Made by a program: the position numbers and the translations under genes
Notes under the pieces: model-generated
Databases searched by the model: none
Told to the model about the DNA's origin: nothing
The model's input: the letters and a program-made list of their open reading frames with translations, nothing else
Shown: piece by piece, positions 36,063 to 46,112 of the stretch
How the letters are laid out: every line of letters starts with the position of its first letter
Numbering within the stretch: the stretch's first letter is position 1
Assembly: GCA_012960225.1 (NCBI GenBank)
Contig: DUBS01000029.1
Span: forward strand, 1 to 64,000
Length of the DNA stretch: 64,000 nucleotides
Direction of reading: 5' to 3'
Source: Gemmatimonadota bacterium
GTDB lineage: Bacteria; Gemmatimonadota; Gemmatimonadetes; Longimicrobiales; Gaopeijiaceae

Positions 36063-37411
36063 GTGAGCATACCAGCAAACGTTGCCGTCAGGAGAGCGGC
36101 GAGCAGTCCTGCTAACATCGACTTCATGCCCAACCTTGCTAGGTCCTGGCGTCTGCTAGGAGCAATCTCTCCGAGACCAGCGATTGTCATTGCAACTGAC
36201 CCGAAGTTTGCAAAAGTCGCTAGCGCGTATATCCCTATCACGACAGATCTCTCTTGCAGTTCAGCACCTCCCTGGAGTAGTCCCTGAAGTTGTCCGAACG
36301 CCACGAACTCGTTGAGGACAAAATCCACCCCTATCAGTTGTCCTATAACACCCGCATCCACCCAGGTTACACCAAGTAGCCAGGCAACTGGACGAAGTAT
36401 CCATCCTAGCATGCCCTCGATCGAAAGACCGTCGAATCCTGCAAGGCTACCAGCCCACCCCACCACACCGTTCGCAAGAGCAACCAGGGCAATGAACGCA
36501 ATCAGCATGGCGCCAACAACCAGTGCCAGTTTCAACCCTTCGGCTGCACCACGGGCAGCAGCATCTATGACATTAACATCCGGTTTCTCACCCTGAACTT
36601 CGAGATCTAGCACCCCCAAGGTCTCAGGTTTCCCCGTCTCAGGTACAAGTAGTTTTGCAATCACGAAAGCAGCTGGAGCTGACATAACTGACGCAGCAAT
36701 AAGGTGACCGGCGGCAGCAGGATGAAAAGGAGCCATCATGCCAGCATACGCAGCGAGGACACCACCACTGATCGTTGCCATACCGACGGTCATGACCGCC
36801 ATCAGCTCTGACTCTGTCATGCCACGGATGAACGGTTTTATGAGAAGTGGTGACTCCGTGAGTCCAACAAAAATATTCGACGCAGCACAAAGGGTTTCTG
36901 CACCTGACGTCCGAAGGGTGCGCTGCATGATCCATGCTAGCAGCTGCACAATCCTTTGCATCACCCCTAGATGGTAGAGGACTGTCATGAGGCATGATAC
37001 GAAGATGATGTTCGGGAAAATTCGGAATGCGAAGAAAGCTCCAGTGCGAGCTACGATCCCGGGGGTCTCCGTAAATCCCTGACCTCCCTCGACGACCCCA
37101 ACAGGAACATTATTCGAGACGAGGTTACCGAAAATGAAACGCCCCCCCTCTTCCGCATAGGTTAGCAACGCACTTACGAGGCCATTCACCCAGTCAAAGA
37201 ATGCCACACCGAGAGGGGTCTGGAGAACTAGGCCTGCGAAAGCGAATTGCAGGACGAGCCCCCAGGCAACCAGACGCCAGGAGATCTTCGACCGCTCCGT
37301 CGACAGAGTCCACGCAACCGTTACGATAAGCACCGCTCCCATTGCGGCACGGAGTCGAGCGGGACCCGCGGATAGAAATGACGGATCCTGGAAAGCCAAG
37401 AAGAGTTGCAT
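36059..37411 (-). CDS. concentrative nucleoside transporter (NupC/CNT family)
   Basis: About 450 residues with the eight-to-ten helix CNT design. Conserved blocks include GLTESPLLIKPF (Q/E-binding region of CNT hairpin 1), NEFVAFGQL in hairpin 2, and SGGVLAAYAGM and ALATFANFGSVAMTIAGLGEIAP in the core. The family imports nucleosides with H+ or Na+. The start at 37411 has GGAGG three bases upstream; a TTG at 37462 is longer but less likely. The kinase gene downstream overlaps it, so uptake is probably linked to phosphorylation. Confidence 0.92.
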   Translation of the reverse strand: MQLFLAFQDPSFLSAGPARLRAAMGAVLIVTVAWTLSTERSKISWRLVAWGLVLQFAFAGLVLQTPLGVAFFDWVNGLVSALLTYAEEGGRFIFGNLVSNNVPVGVVEGGQGFTETPGIVARTGAFFAFRIFPNIIFVSCLMTVLYHLGVMQRIVQLLAWIMQRTLRTSGAETLCAASNIFVGLTESPLLIKPFIRGMTESELMAVMTVGMATISGGVLAAYAGMMAPFHPAAAGHLIAASVMSAPAAFVIAKLLVPETGKPETLGVLDLEVQGEKPDVNVIDAAARGAAEGLKLALVVGAMLIAFIALVALANGVVGWAGSLAGFDGLSIEGMLGWILRPVAWLLGVTWVDAGVIGQLIGVDFVLNEFVAFGQLQGLLQGGAELQERSVVIGIYALATFANFGSVAMTIAGLGEIAPSRRQDLARLGMKSMLAGLLAALLTATFAGMLT

Positions 37412-37640
37412 CGACCTCCGGGTGACCAAAGCAGTTTTGTGGTCGCGAAAGATGTCACCCAATCAGAAGTGCGGCGAGTTATCACTATTAATCTTAAATT
37501 TCTAGTGACCAGAAAGGAACAAACTTGAAGCTCAATACTGTGCGCTCAGAAAGCATCACCCCCTGCGCCGGGTAGTGCACGTCCAGTCACACAGGTATTC
37601 TCCAGGTGGAGTTTTAGCCCCTCGTATATTGAGACGTCGC

Positions 37641-39308
37641 ATGCATCCCTACCGTTACTATCCGATCCTTGTAGTCCTGGCAATCATGATCGCCTTCTCA
37701 GCGGTCGCTGCTTCTTCTCAGAGTGTGCGCCAAAGTGGCCAATCCAATGCAGGTATGGTCTCATCCGCACACCCCTTAGCAACTGACGCCGGAGTAGCAA
37801 TTCTAGAACTCGGCGGTAATGCAGCAGATGCAGCAGTTGCGGCGGGGTTCGCGGTCGCAGTGGTTGAACCGACCATGAACAGTATAGCGGGACGTAACCA
37901 AATTCTTATTAGGACACCTGACGGTGAATTTCATGGTATAGACGGGACTACTCAGGCGCCTTGGGATTACGACTACGACACGGCGCCGCAAGCTTCGTAC
38001 GGATATCCAGTCATCGGTGTACCTGGTGCTTTGGCTGGACTACTCAAGCTCCATGAAGAACACGGATCGCTTCCACTCAGCACCTTGATGGCATCCGCCA
38101 TCGATTTGGCACAAAACGGGTTCCGCGTACTTCCACAAGATGCAATTAGGCAGGCCTCAGGCTTGGCTCAGGCCCGTGAGTTCCCCGGCACTATCGAGGC
38201 CTATTATAGGGGAGGAGAAAATGGATACCGCGCAGGAGAGTTGCTTGTGCAGGCTGACTACGCGAAGACGCTAAGTTTGATTGCAAGCGAGGGGCGTGAG
38301 GTTTTTTACGAGGGTGAAATTGCTGAAAAAATGGCAGCCGATCTTGCTGCAAATGGTAGTGCTGTAACTCTCAAAGCCTTCAACGATTATGTAGCTGAAG
38401 ATAGCCGCATTGTTCGCGGGAGTTATAGAGGGTATGAGCTTGTTGGAATGGGCATCCCAGCAGCTGGAGTCCTTAGCATCCAAGCCCTTCAAGTCATGGA
38501 GGAATTTGAACCATCCTCAATGAGCGAGGCAGAGTGGTTCGCAGTCACTGGGCAGGCACTGAATCTGGCATCAAGAGAGTTGCGTGTGCTCGGTACAGAT
38601 ACAGCGGCTGCACGCGCCACTTCAAAAGATTGGGCGACTCAGCTTGCAAGACAGGTAGCGTCTCCCAACAGCTCCGTTCCAACTGCAGATAACAACCCGC
38701 TTCCAACTCTAGAAGATCGAGGTGACCTGTTCGGGGGGCATACCACACACCTGTCGACTGCGGACGCTAACGGCATGGTCGTTTCTCTTACACAAACGCT
38801 TGGCCCCAACATGGGTTCCAAAGTCGTGACACCAGGTCTTGGTTTTCTATATGCATCTACTCTAGGTGGATATCTGGGTCAGATGGAGCCCGGGGAACGG
38901 GCGCGGTCGAATATCTGCCCATTCATCGTCCTTAAAGACGGCGAAGTGATCTTGGTCCTCGGTGCAGCAGGTGGTGGCATGATTCCACCTGCAGTCGTAC
39001 ACACAATCACACGTGTAATCGACTTCGGTATGTCCTTACCCCAGGCTCTGGCAGAGCCACGGGTCGTAGCTGCACGCGGGGGCGGTTATAGCGCTGAGAC
39101 CAGTCCGGGTATAGGCTGGACAGCCCCGGAGCTGGAAGAGATGCGGAACCTTGGTATTGAGGTCACTGAAACAGCTCGTACTGGGGCCTTCGGGCGCGTA
39201 CATGGCATACAGTTTGACCCGGCGACCAGAACCTGGATCGGTGCCGCGGATCCGGACTGGGAAGGCACTGCCCGTGGACCGGCTATGGTCAGAACGAGAG
39301 GAAGATAG
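37641..39308 (+). CDS. secreted gamma-glutamyltransferase family protein
   Basis: A 555-residue Ntn-type enzyme with a signal peptide (PILVVLAIMIAFSAVAASS). The pre-chain part is GGNAADAAVAAGFAVAVVEPTMNSI, and the autoprocessing site sits at GGHTTHLSTADANG, with Thr368 as the new N-terminal nucleophile. Two later segments, NMGSKVVTPGLGFLYAST and GAAGGGMIPPAVVHTITRVID, complete the fold. GGTs cleave the gamma-glutamyl bond of glutathione or related peptides in the periplasm. The start at 37641 fits the signal; an earlier frame at 37575 reads as leader. Confidence 0.88.
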   Translation: MHPYRYYPILVVLAIMIAFSAVAASSQSVRQSGQSNAGMVSSAHPLATDAGVAILELGGNAADAAVAAGFAVAVVEPTMNSIAGRNQILIRTPDGEFHGIDGTTQAPWDYDYDTAPQASYGYPVIGVPGALAGLLKLHEEHGSLPLSTLMASAIDLAQNGFRVLPQDAIRQASGLAQAREFPGTIEAYYRGGENGYRAGELLVQADYAKTLSLIASEGREVFYEGEIAEKMAADLAANGSAVTLKAFNDYVAEDSRIVRGSYRGYELVGMGIPAAGVLSIQALQVMEEFEPSSMSEAEWFAVTGQALNLASRELRVLGTDTAAARATSKDWATQLARQVASPNSSVPTADNNPLPTLEDRGDLFGGHTTHLSTADANGMVVSLTQTLGPNMGSKVVTPGLGFLYASTLGGYLGQMEPGERARSNICPFIVLKDGEVILVLGAAGGGMIPPAVVHTITRVIDFGMSLPQALAEPRVVAARGGGYSAETSPGIGWTAPELEEMRNLGIEVTETARTGAFGRVHGIQFDPATRTWIGAADPDWEGTARGPAMVRTRGR

Positions 39309-39357
39309 GTAAGGCATATTTCTTTATTAAACAGACCCTGATAACGGAGTAACAGTG

Positions 39358-40821
39358 ATGATAAGATGCCAAGTCTCGGCCCTACTGATTGCCGTAACCA
39401 TGGCACTGCCCAGTTTGGCAGGCGCCCAAGACGGAAAAACGATGGTGGCAGCTTACATCGACGAGAACGCAAACTCTTATGGTGATATTGCCCAAGAAAT
39501 CTGGGAACTTGCTGAACTCGGATACATGGAGACGGAAAGCTCAGCTCTCCTCCAGTCAGCATTGGATAGGGAGGGCTTCGAGATCGAAGCTGGAGTAGCG
39601 GGCATCCCGACAGCATTTGTGGCAAGTTGGAAAAATGGTGATGGCCCAATTGTGGGAATCATGGCAGAATATGACGCTCTCCCAGGCATCACTCAGGACA
39701 GACAGCCAATCAGGGCACCGATCGAAGGTAAGCCACAAGGACACGCATGTGGGCACCACCTTTTTGCGGCAGGGTCAACCGCAGCAGCGATCGCGACCAA
39801 GAGGTGGATGGAACAAACTGGCCAACAAGGAGAGATTCGCCTGTATGGAACCCCAGCGGAGGAAGGAGGCGCTGGTAAGGTCTATATGGTCCGAGCTGGT
39901 CTCTTTGAAGACGTTGATATCATGCTCCACTGGCATGCTGCTGATGTGAACTCAGCTGACGCATCGAGCTCTCTCTCAAACAAGTCGGCAAAGTTCAGGT
40001 TCACAGGAATATCCGCGCACGCTGCCGCTGCTCCTGAGCGAGGTCGATCGGCGCTCGATGGTGTTGAAGCGATGAACCATATGGTCAATCTGCTCCGCGA
40101 GCACGTTCCACAAGAGACGCGGATTCATTATGTGATCACATATGGCGGAGCCGCACCGAATGTAGTCCCAGACTTCGCCGAAGTCTTCTATTACGTGCGA
40201 AATCCCGACCCCGCGAATGTGAAATCAATCTTCGAGCGAGTCGCTGCCACCGCTGAAGGCGCCGCACTTGGAACAGGTACAACCATGGAATACGAAGTGA
40301 TCCATGGACTCTACAATCTTCTTCCGAATCTCGCTCTTCAAGAAGCAATGCACGCAAACCTGACAAGAGTGGGCGGGGTAATCTATGATGACGAAGAGTA
40401 TAGTTTTGCTGATCTGCTCCACCGCACGCTTGGGGCTGACGCTCCACCCCTAGAATCTGCAATGGAGATTCAACCATTAGCAGTTGGAGGAAGCGGTGGA
40501 GGCTCAACTGACGTTGCAGACGTCAGCTGGATGGTGCCGACCGGAGGAGTCAGGACAGCGACTTGGGTGCCAGGGACATCAGCGCACTCATGGCAAGCAA
40601 TCGCTGCCGGGGGAACGACAATCGGTGAGAAAGGCATGCTCGTAGCAGCGAAAACACTGGCAATGACAGCAGTGGACCTATTCACTCGCCCGGATCTAGT
40701 CACTGCCGCAAAAATTGAGCACGCTACAAGCATCCCGGAGGGGTGGGTATACGAGCCGCTACTTGGTGATCGTGATCCTCCTCTTGATTACCGGAAGCCA
40801 GCTGGACCCGGTGGTGAGTAA
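39358..40821 (+). CDS. secreted M20D amidohydrolase (AbgB/IAA-amidohydrolase-like)
   Basis: 487 residues with a Sec signal (SALLIAVTMALPSLAGAQ). The metal pocket appears as HACGHH near residue 126-131, GTPAEEGGAG for the two glutamates near 163-169, and a late SAHSW histidine. A dimerisation domain interrupts the catalytic domain around residues 205-320. Family members cleave amide-linked amino acids such as p-aminobenzoyl-glutamate or N-acyl amino acids. GGAG is eight bases upstream of the ATG. It follows the gamma-glutamyltransferase gene by 49 bases, so these may form a secreted amide/peptide-degrading unit. Confidence 0.88.
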   Translation: MIRCQVSALLIAVTMALPSLAGAQDGKTMVAAYIDENANSYGDIAQEIWELAELGYMETESSALLQSALDREGFEIEAGVAGIPTAFVASWKNGDGPIVGIMAEYDALPGITQDRQPIRAPIEGKPQGHACGHHLFAAGSTAAAIATKRWMEQTGQQGEIRLYGTPAEEGGAGKVYMVRAGLFEDVDIMLHWHAADVNSADASSSLSNKSAKFRFTGISAHAAAAPERGRSALDGVEAMNHMVNLLREHVPQETRIHYVITYGGAAPNVVPDFAEVFYYVRNPDPANVKSIFERVAATAEGAALGTGTTMEYEVIHGLYNLLPNLALQEAMHANLTRVGGVIYDDEEYSFADLLHRTLGADAPPLESAMEIQPLAVGGSGGGSTDVADVSWMVPTGGVRTATWVPGTSAHSWQAIAAGGTTIGEKGMLVAAKTLAMTAVDLFTRPDLVTAAKIEHATSIPEGWVYEPLLGDRDPPLDYRKPAGPGGE

Positions 40822-40857
40822 TCGTTGTCACTTGGGATGGAAACAAAAAAACAGTAC

Positions 40858-40900
40858 GCAGGCCAGTAAATGCCCGGATGGGGTAGTGGCTCTGGCCTGC
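40858..40900. repeat. inverted repeat between the M20D and sortilin-like genes
   Basis: Perfect 9-bp arms, GCAGGCCAG and CTGGCCTGC, separated by 25 bases. A run of A bases lies on the left, so it reads as a terminator-like hairpin on the minus strand, where no gene ends; an attenuator or mRNA-stability structure on the plus strand is an alternative. Confidence 0.55.
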
Positions 40901-40931
40901 ACATATAAACCTTAAAGTAGGAGGCCCAAAG

Positions 40932-43900
40932 ATGCTCGGGTCCTTGCCTCAGCGCTTCATAGCAATACTTGGCAGTATAGCCATCGCTACTACTGCTGGG
41001 CTCTCTGCCCAAACCCTCCCCTCCGAGCAACTAACAGCGCTGCAGTTCCGGCATATCGGGGTTGTCGGTAATCGGGTTGCTTCGGTTACAGGAGTGGTGG
41101 GCAACCCCCTCGTTTACTATGCAGGGGCAGCCTCGGGAGGTCTCTGGAAAACTGAGGATGGGGGAATCAACTGGCGTGCAGTATTCGATGACCAAGATAG
41201 CCACTCGGTAGGAGCATTAGCAGTTTCTGCCTCTGATCCCGAGATCGTATGGGCAGGGACAGGGGAGCCCCATATCCGCTCAAACGTCACAGTAGGAGAT
41301 GGTGTCTACAAATCGACAGATGGAGGAGAGCACTGGAAGCATATGGGCCTTGATGCGACTGGCCGCGTGAGCCGCATCGTAATCCATCCTAGGAACCCTG
41401 ACATTGTCTACGTAGCGGCCCTGGGGCACGCACACGCACCCCAGGAAGAACGTGGCATTTATCGCACGCTCGACGGTGGTGATACTTGGGAACATGTGCT
41501 CTTCGTAGATGAAGACACGGGGGCTTCCAGCTTGATTATAGACCCCAACAACCCGCGCGTACTCTTCGCCGGTATGTGGACAGTTCTTGTGAACACTTGG
41601 GGTAGAGAGAGCGGAGGTCCAGGCTCTGGTATCTTCATGTCACGCGACGGTGGTGATACATGGACCAAACTCAGAGGTCACGGGCTTCCCTTGCTCCCGG
41701 TTGGCAAGATCGATGTCTGCATGTCTCAGGCTGATTCTCGAAGGATATACGCGCTCATCGAGACCGGAGACGGAGTACCCTGGCATGGCCAAGAGACGGA
41801 AGACGGAGAACTCTGGCGCTCTGATAACGGTGGCTACGACTGGGATTTGGTGAACCACAGTCGCGACCTTGGAGGAAGGACGGCGTACTACAATAACTGT
41901 CGAGTCTTTCCAGATGATGAAAACGAAGTCTTCTTCCTAACCTCCGGGTTATCACGTTCGTACGACGGTGGACTCACCTATATACAACATCAAGGTCTCG
42001 AGCGTCCCGGAGGCGACTACCATGATCTTTGGATCGATCCAGAGAACCCCGATCGATTGATCATCGGTAACGATCAGGGAATCCATGTCTCTGTTAATCG
42101 AGGCAAGACATATCTGACAACTGAACCTCCCATATCACAGATGTATCATGTGACTGTCGATAACGCAGTCCCATATAACGTGCTCGGAAACCGCCAGGAC
42201 GGGCCGTCCTATAGAGGTCCCAGCAATACGCTTTACGCCGCAAGAGGTGGTGGGCCAGGGCCAATTCCAAGGGGTGACTGGCATCAAGTTGGCGGAGGTG
42301 AAAGCGGATTTGCCACTCCTGACCCAATAGACTCGAATATCGTCTGGTCAAGTGCATCTGGATCGGGGGCGCGGGGCGGAATTGTGGTTCGGCACGATGA
42401 GCGTAATCGGCAGTTCCGTAGTATTGAAGTCTGGCCGGAAAGCACAGGTGGATGGCCAGCTGAGGAGTTGCGCTACCGGTTCCAGTGGACCTTCCCACTC
42501 CTTGTCTCACCTCATGACAACAACACCATTTTTGTGACCAGCCAACATGTTCACCGTACTAGGAACGGAGGACAAAGCTGGGATGTTATAAGCCCGGATT
42601 TAACCACGAATGACAAGAGTCGCCAAGGAATTAGTGGTGGCCTAACCCCTGATAATATCGGAGTTGAGTATTGCTGCGTGATCTATGCGTTCGATGAATC
42701 ACCTGCTCAACAAGGGGTCTTCTATGCCGGATCAAACGACGGCAAGGTCCATGTGAGTCGTGACGACGGAGGCACGTGGACGGACGTCACCGCAAACTTA
42801 CCGGATTGGCCAATCGACGGTGTTGTTCGAGGGATTGATGCGTCCAAATGGGACCCGGGTAAGGCCTATTTGGCAGTTGAAGCACACCAAGTGGGTGACT
42901 TCACCTCCTATGCGTATCGAACAGAAGATTACGGACAGTCCTGGACGAAAATTACTGAAGGACTCGACGACCATGTGCTGAGCTTCACACGCAGTATCCA
43001 GGAAGACCCAGTGCGAGAGGGATTACTCTTTCTGGGTACCGAGAACCGTGTATATGTCAGCTTCGATGACGGAGACCACTGGCAAGCCCTAGTCAACAAC
43101 TTGCCGCCCTCCCCGATGTATGGAATCGTCGTCCAGGAACACTTTAACGACCTCGTCATTGGAACTTACGGTCGAGGTTTCTGGATCATGGACGACCTCA
43201 CACCTTTGCAGCAACTGACCGATGACGTGCGGGCGTCTTCTGCATACTTGCTTGATCCAAGAGACGCATACCGGTTCAATAATCGCACTGCACCCGCAGC
43301 TCACACCGCTGATATGAGCATCGGAGAGAATCCTCCCAATGCGGCATACATCAACTACTGGCTGGACACTGAGACAGCAGGCAGTCCGGTAACCATTCGA
43401 GTGAACGATGCAACTGGAGCACTCGTTCGGACCCTCGCAGGAACGAGCGTTACAGGAATTAATCGTGTATTCTGGGATTTTCAGGGGGAGCAGAGTACGC
43501 CTATCCGTCGGCGTGTACCTCCTCTTTACGCCGATTGGGTCGACTACGGACCGGAACGTGTACAAATCCAAGATGGGCTGGCAGTCCGCCACCCTCCAGG
43601 CACTTACACCGTAACCCTTGAAGTGGGGGGTGAGGCGTTCACCCAAGAACTCAACGTTCTACAGGATCCCAACTCCGACGGGACTATAGAAAACATCCGT
43701 GCTCAACTTTCTTTGCATGAGGAGATCCGAAACGATTACGATGCTGCCGCAGATGCAATCAACCGGATTGAGTGGCTCCGGCGTCAGTTATATGATCTAG
43801 TAGATGTACTCCAAGACCAAGGAAGTGCGGTCGACCTCATAGAGAGTGCCGGTAACCTAGATAGTTCCCTCATCACAATCGAAGAAGACCTGATACAGCT

Positions 43901-44153
43901 GCGTACTACTGGCACGGGACAAGATGGTGTTCGTTATCCAGCCAAGGTATTAGGTAAGCTTCGCCATTTATCAAATAGTGTTAACTCAGCAGATTTCTCA
44001 CCGACTGATCAGCATGGTGAAGTTCACCTGGTACTGCGTGAGATCCTCATGAATGCGAGAGTTCGACTAGATGATTTGATTGAAGATGATCTAGCCAACT
44101 TCAACCGGATACTAGCAGAGCGCGGCCTGAACCCACTTATCAGTGAAGATTAG
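40932..44153 (+). CDS. secreted sortilin/VPS10-like Asp-box propeller protein
   Basis: 1073 residues, the largest protein in the window. After a signal (FIAILGSIAIATTAGLSAQ), the chain carries many Asp boxes of S-x-D-G-G-x-x-W type: TEDGGINW, STDGGEHW, TLDGGDTW, SRDGGDTW, SDNGGYDW, TRNGGQSW, SRDDGGTW and TEDYGQSW, plus a divergent SFDDGDHW. This is the VPS10/BNR-type ten-bladed propeller known from secreted proteins of Acidobacteria and Gemmatimonadota. Residues about 800-880 form a beta domain (VTIRVNDATGALVRTL...WDFQGE), and the C-terminal 150 residues are helical. It likely binds peptides or glycans at the cell surface; no enzymatic residues are evident. AGGAGG lies 8 bases before the ATG. 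Confidence 0.87.
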   Translation: MLGSLPQRFIAILGSIAIATTAGLSAQTLPSEQLTALQFRHIGVVGNRVASVTGVVGNPLVYYAGAASGGLWKTEDGGINWRAVFDDQDSHSVGALAVSASDPEIVWAGTGEPHIRSNVTVGDGVYKSTDGGEHWKHMGLDATGRVSRIVIHPRNPDIVYVAALGHAHAPQEERGIYRTLDGGDTWEHVLFVDEDTGASSLIIDPNNPRVLFAGMWTVLVNTWGRESGGPGSGIFMSRDGGDTWTKLRGHGLPLLPVGKIDVCMSQADSRRIYALIETGDGVPWHGQETEDGELWRSDNGGYDWDLVNHSRDLGGRTAYYNNCRVFPDDENEVFFLTSGLSRSYDGGLTYIQHQGLERPGGDYHDLWIDPENPDRLIIGNDQGIHVSVNRGKTYLTTEPPISQMYHVTVDNAVPYNVLGNRQDGPSYRGPSNTLYAARGGGPGPIPRGDWHQVGGGESGFATPDPIDSNIVWSSASGSGARGGIVVRHDERNRQFRSIEVWPESTGGWPAEELRYRFQWTFPLLVSPHDNNTIFVTSQHVHRTRNGGQSWDVISPDLTTNDKSRQGISGGLTPDNIGVEYCCVIYAFDESPAQQGVFYAGSNDGKVHVSRDDGGTWTDVTANLPDWPIDGVVRGIDASKWDPGKAYLAVEAHQVGDFTSYAYRTEDYGQSWTKITEGLDDHVLSFTRSIQEDPVREGLLFLGTENRVYVSFDDGDHWQALVNNLPPSPMYGIVVQEHFNDLVIGTYGRGFWIMDDLTPLQQLTDDVRASSAYLLDPRDAYRFNNRTAPAAHTADMSIGENPPNAAYINYWLDTETAGSPVTIRVNDATGALVRTLAGTSVTGINRVFWDFQGEQSTPIRRRVPPLYADWVDYGPERVQIQDGLAVRHPPGTYTVTLEVGGEAFTQELNVLQDPNSDGTIENIRAQLSLHEEIRNDYDAAADAINRIEWLRRQLYDLVDVLQDQGSAVDLIESAGNLDSSLITIEEDLIQLRTTGTGQDGVRYPAKVLGKLRHLSNSVNSADFSPTDQHGEVHLVLREILMNARVRLDDLIEDDLANFNRILAERGLNPLISED

Positions 44154-44161
44154 GGGCAGTA

Positions 44162-45487
44162 ATGAAACAGAGCATAAACACAGCCGAGAAACTAAAGTTG
44201 ACTGCCTGCCAATGGCAGCAGCCTAAGAAGGCTGTGCATAAACTCTCTGACGGACTCGGAAAGATCCTGAGTAGGCAGAAGCCATCTGAACAATCTCTGC
44301 TAATGATGGTGGCATTACTATTTGCAGTCCTGTCGAAACCAGTGATCGGGGTCGCACAGGATACTCCTCCAGCTGGCATCGCTGAGCTCGAGTTAGAGCG
44401 TTCGAGGTTGTGCGTACCCGTGTTGGCTCAACTGGATGCATTGAATCTCCAACTTCAGCCTCTGGGCGTTCGTACTGAAAGATTGCGTCAGATCACTGCT
44501 GCAATTGCAATCGAGGACCGCACTGTGATGGATTCCCTCAACGTCAACGATCCTACCGAAGCTGCAGTGCGAGATTGGTTCCTATCAGATGGACGGCTAG
44601 CCCAAAGTTTCGTGGATACGAACCAGCAAACAATCCAACAGCAGAGAGTGGTCGGCCGGGAGCTAATCAAGAGTGCCGTCCAGACAACGCTGGAGGGGAT
44701 TCAATCTGAAGCTCAAGGCATAATCGAGGAAGCTGGTGACTTTGGAGCTGAGGCCAACTCCTGTGAAGGAGCAATCCTGATTCGAAGTGCTGTTATAGAA
44801 GCTTGTGGATCGGAGCAAAACTTGATCTGTGACGCCGCAAAGCCCGCTAATTCGGACGGTGCGTATCGCTTTGTGGATTCTCCTGAAGATCTTTGGGACG
44901 TGGAGGAATTTCGCCCCTGGACTTCACCGGGGCCGCTGCAATTGGGACCCGAAGGACAATTAGACGGAGCAAGCACAGTTGCCTTTCAGAGACAGGGCAA
45001 TATCGCATTCTCAGTCGCGTTCCGTCCGGATATTCGTCCTCGGGCAGATATGACTCCCGAAGGCATCCAGACCTTCCAAACACTCTTAGATTCTATTGGA
45101 TTTGAGTTCGATCACCCCGACCTCATTTATGCACCCGCGCTTGCAATTCGAGCAACTCTACCAGAACCACTCGCCGGAGAGGACCGCTACGCCATCCACT
45201 TCGGAGCTATCGAGACTGGAGATGTCATCTGGAGTGGAGCTTCCGGGACTGGAACCCCTATAGAAATCTCAGTCCTCTTAACACCTATCCACATCGTGAA
45301 ACTAACGCAGGGAGAATCGCTTGAACTGACTGCAATCCGCAGTCTAGATGATGGCAGTGCTGAAGCCCTATTCAGCCTGGGACTAACCCCAATTAACCAA
45401 GTTTCCGCAACCCAGGCACTCCTCGCCTATATGGCCACACAGATGCCCCAGGACCTTAACCTCCTAGTACCACCAGGAGATTATTAG
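44162..45487 (+). CDS. exported protein of unknown function
   Basis: 441 residues, eight bases after the sortilin-like gene and so probably in one unit. The N-terminus has a long basic n-region of about 45 residues, then a hydrophobic stretch LLMMVALLFAVLSKPVIGVAQD that reads as a signal with a late start, or as a membrane anchor. An ATG at 44303 would give too short an n-region. Residues about 80-220 are helical with few charged clusters; residues about 240-440 look like two beta-rich modules, RQGNIAFSVAFRPDIRPRAD and FGAIETGDVIWSGASGTGTPIEISVLLTP. I recognise no family. GGGGCAG precedes the ATG. Confidence 0.65.
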   Translation: MKQSINTAEKLKLTACQWQQPKKAVHKLSDGLGKILSRQKPSEQSLLMMVALLFAVLSKPVIGVAQDTPPAGIAELELERSRLCVPVLAQLDALNLQLQPLGVRTERLRQITAAIAIEDRTVMDSLNVNDPTEAAVRDWFLSDGRLAQSFVDTNQQTIQQQRVVGRELIKSAVQTTLEGIQSEAQGIIEEAGDFGAEANSCEGAILIRSAVIEACGSEQNLICDAAKPANSDGAYRFVDSPEDLWDVEEFRPWTSPGPLQLGPEGQLDGASTVAFQRQGNIAFSVAFRPDIRPRADMTPEGIQTFQTLLDSIGFEFDHPDLIYAPALAIRATLPEPLAGEDRYAIHFGAIETGDVIWSGASGTGTPIEISVLLTPIHIVKLTQGESLELTAIRSLDDGSAEALFSLGLTPINQVSATQALLAYMATQMPQDLNLLVPPGDY

Positions 45488-45515
45488 TCCCCTAAGAGAA
45501 GCTGGATCGATGGCG

Positions 45516-46112
45516 CTAGCGTACTTCAGGGCCGCCCTTCCGATCGTCAGGCACGAACCTGTCACGACCTGGCATCTCTACAGCGGGGAGGGTTGTCGCA
45601 TCCATCACGGCATCATCGGCTACTAAGCCATTCATATTTAGGACATAGGCGATGACCGCATAGGTCTGATCGGCAGTCAAGGTGCCCGGAGTCAACTGAG
45701 GCATCGCCTTCACAATGTAGTCGAATAAGGTGGTCGCATAAGGCCAATACGCACCTACGACCCTTGCGCTTGGCCATTCTTCCCATGGCCCCGTCCCTAC
45801 AAGGCGATCGAACGGACCCTCAGTCCCTGTAGCCCCGTGACAAGCAATACATTGAGTTTCATAAACGAGCTTGCCTTGTGCGACTGTGCCGCTCCCGGAA
45901 GGGAGCCCTTCACCATCAGGTTTGACATCTATGTCCCACATCGCAATGCGTTCATCAGTTGCCTCTCCTCCAAACCCAAATGTTCGAGGTGATGAGAGGG
46001 GAAGCCGGTCAGCCACTTCGGTCGGTAATACGTCACTAGTGGTGACAGGAAGATCAGCCTGACCACATCCGGTGAACAGTACGGAGACCATCAGTACACT
46101 GAGCCTTTTCAT
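45516..46112 (-). CDS. lipoprotein cytochrome c, probable electron acceptor of the adjacent SoxC-like protein
   Basis: 198 residues. The signal ends in FTGC with lipid Cys16. One heme c motif, CIACH, sits at 88-92, and the later KAMPQLTPG supplies a likely axial methionine. Between them the segment WPSARVVGAYWPYATTLFDYIVKAMP is typical of SoxD/SorB-type cytochromes that accept electrons from sulfite dehydrogenases. The ATG overlaps the stop of the SoxC-like gene by four bases. It probably carries electrons from the Mo centre to the respiratory chain in the periplasm. Confidence 0.85.
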   Translation of the reverse strand: MKRLSVLMVSVLFTGCGQADLPVTTSDVLPTEVADRLPLSSPRTFGFGGEATDERIAMWDIDVKPDGEGLPSGSGTVAQGKLVYETQCIACHGATGTEGPFDRLVGTGPWEEWPSARVVGAYWPYATTLFDYIVKAMPQLTPGTLTADQTYAVIAYVLNMNGLVADDAVMDATTLPAVEMPGRDRFVPDDRKGGPEVR

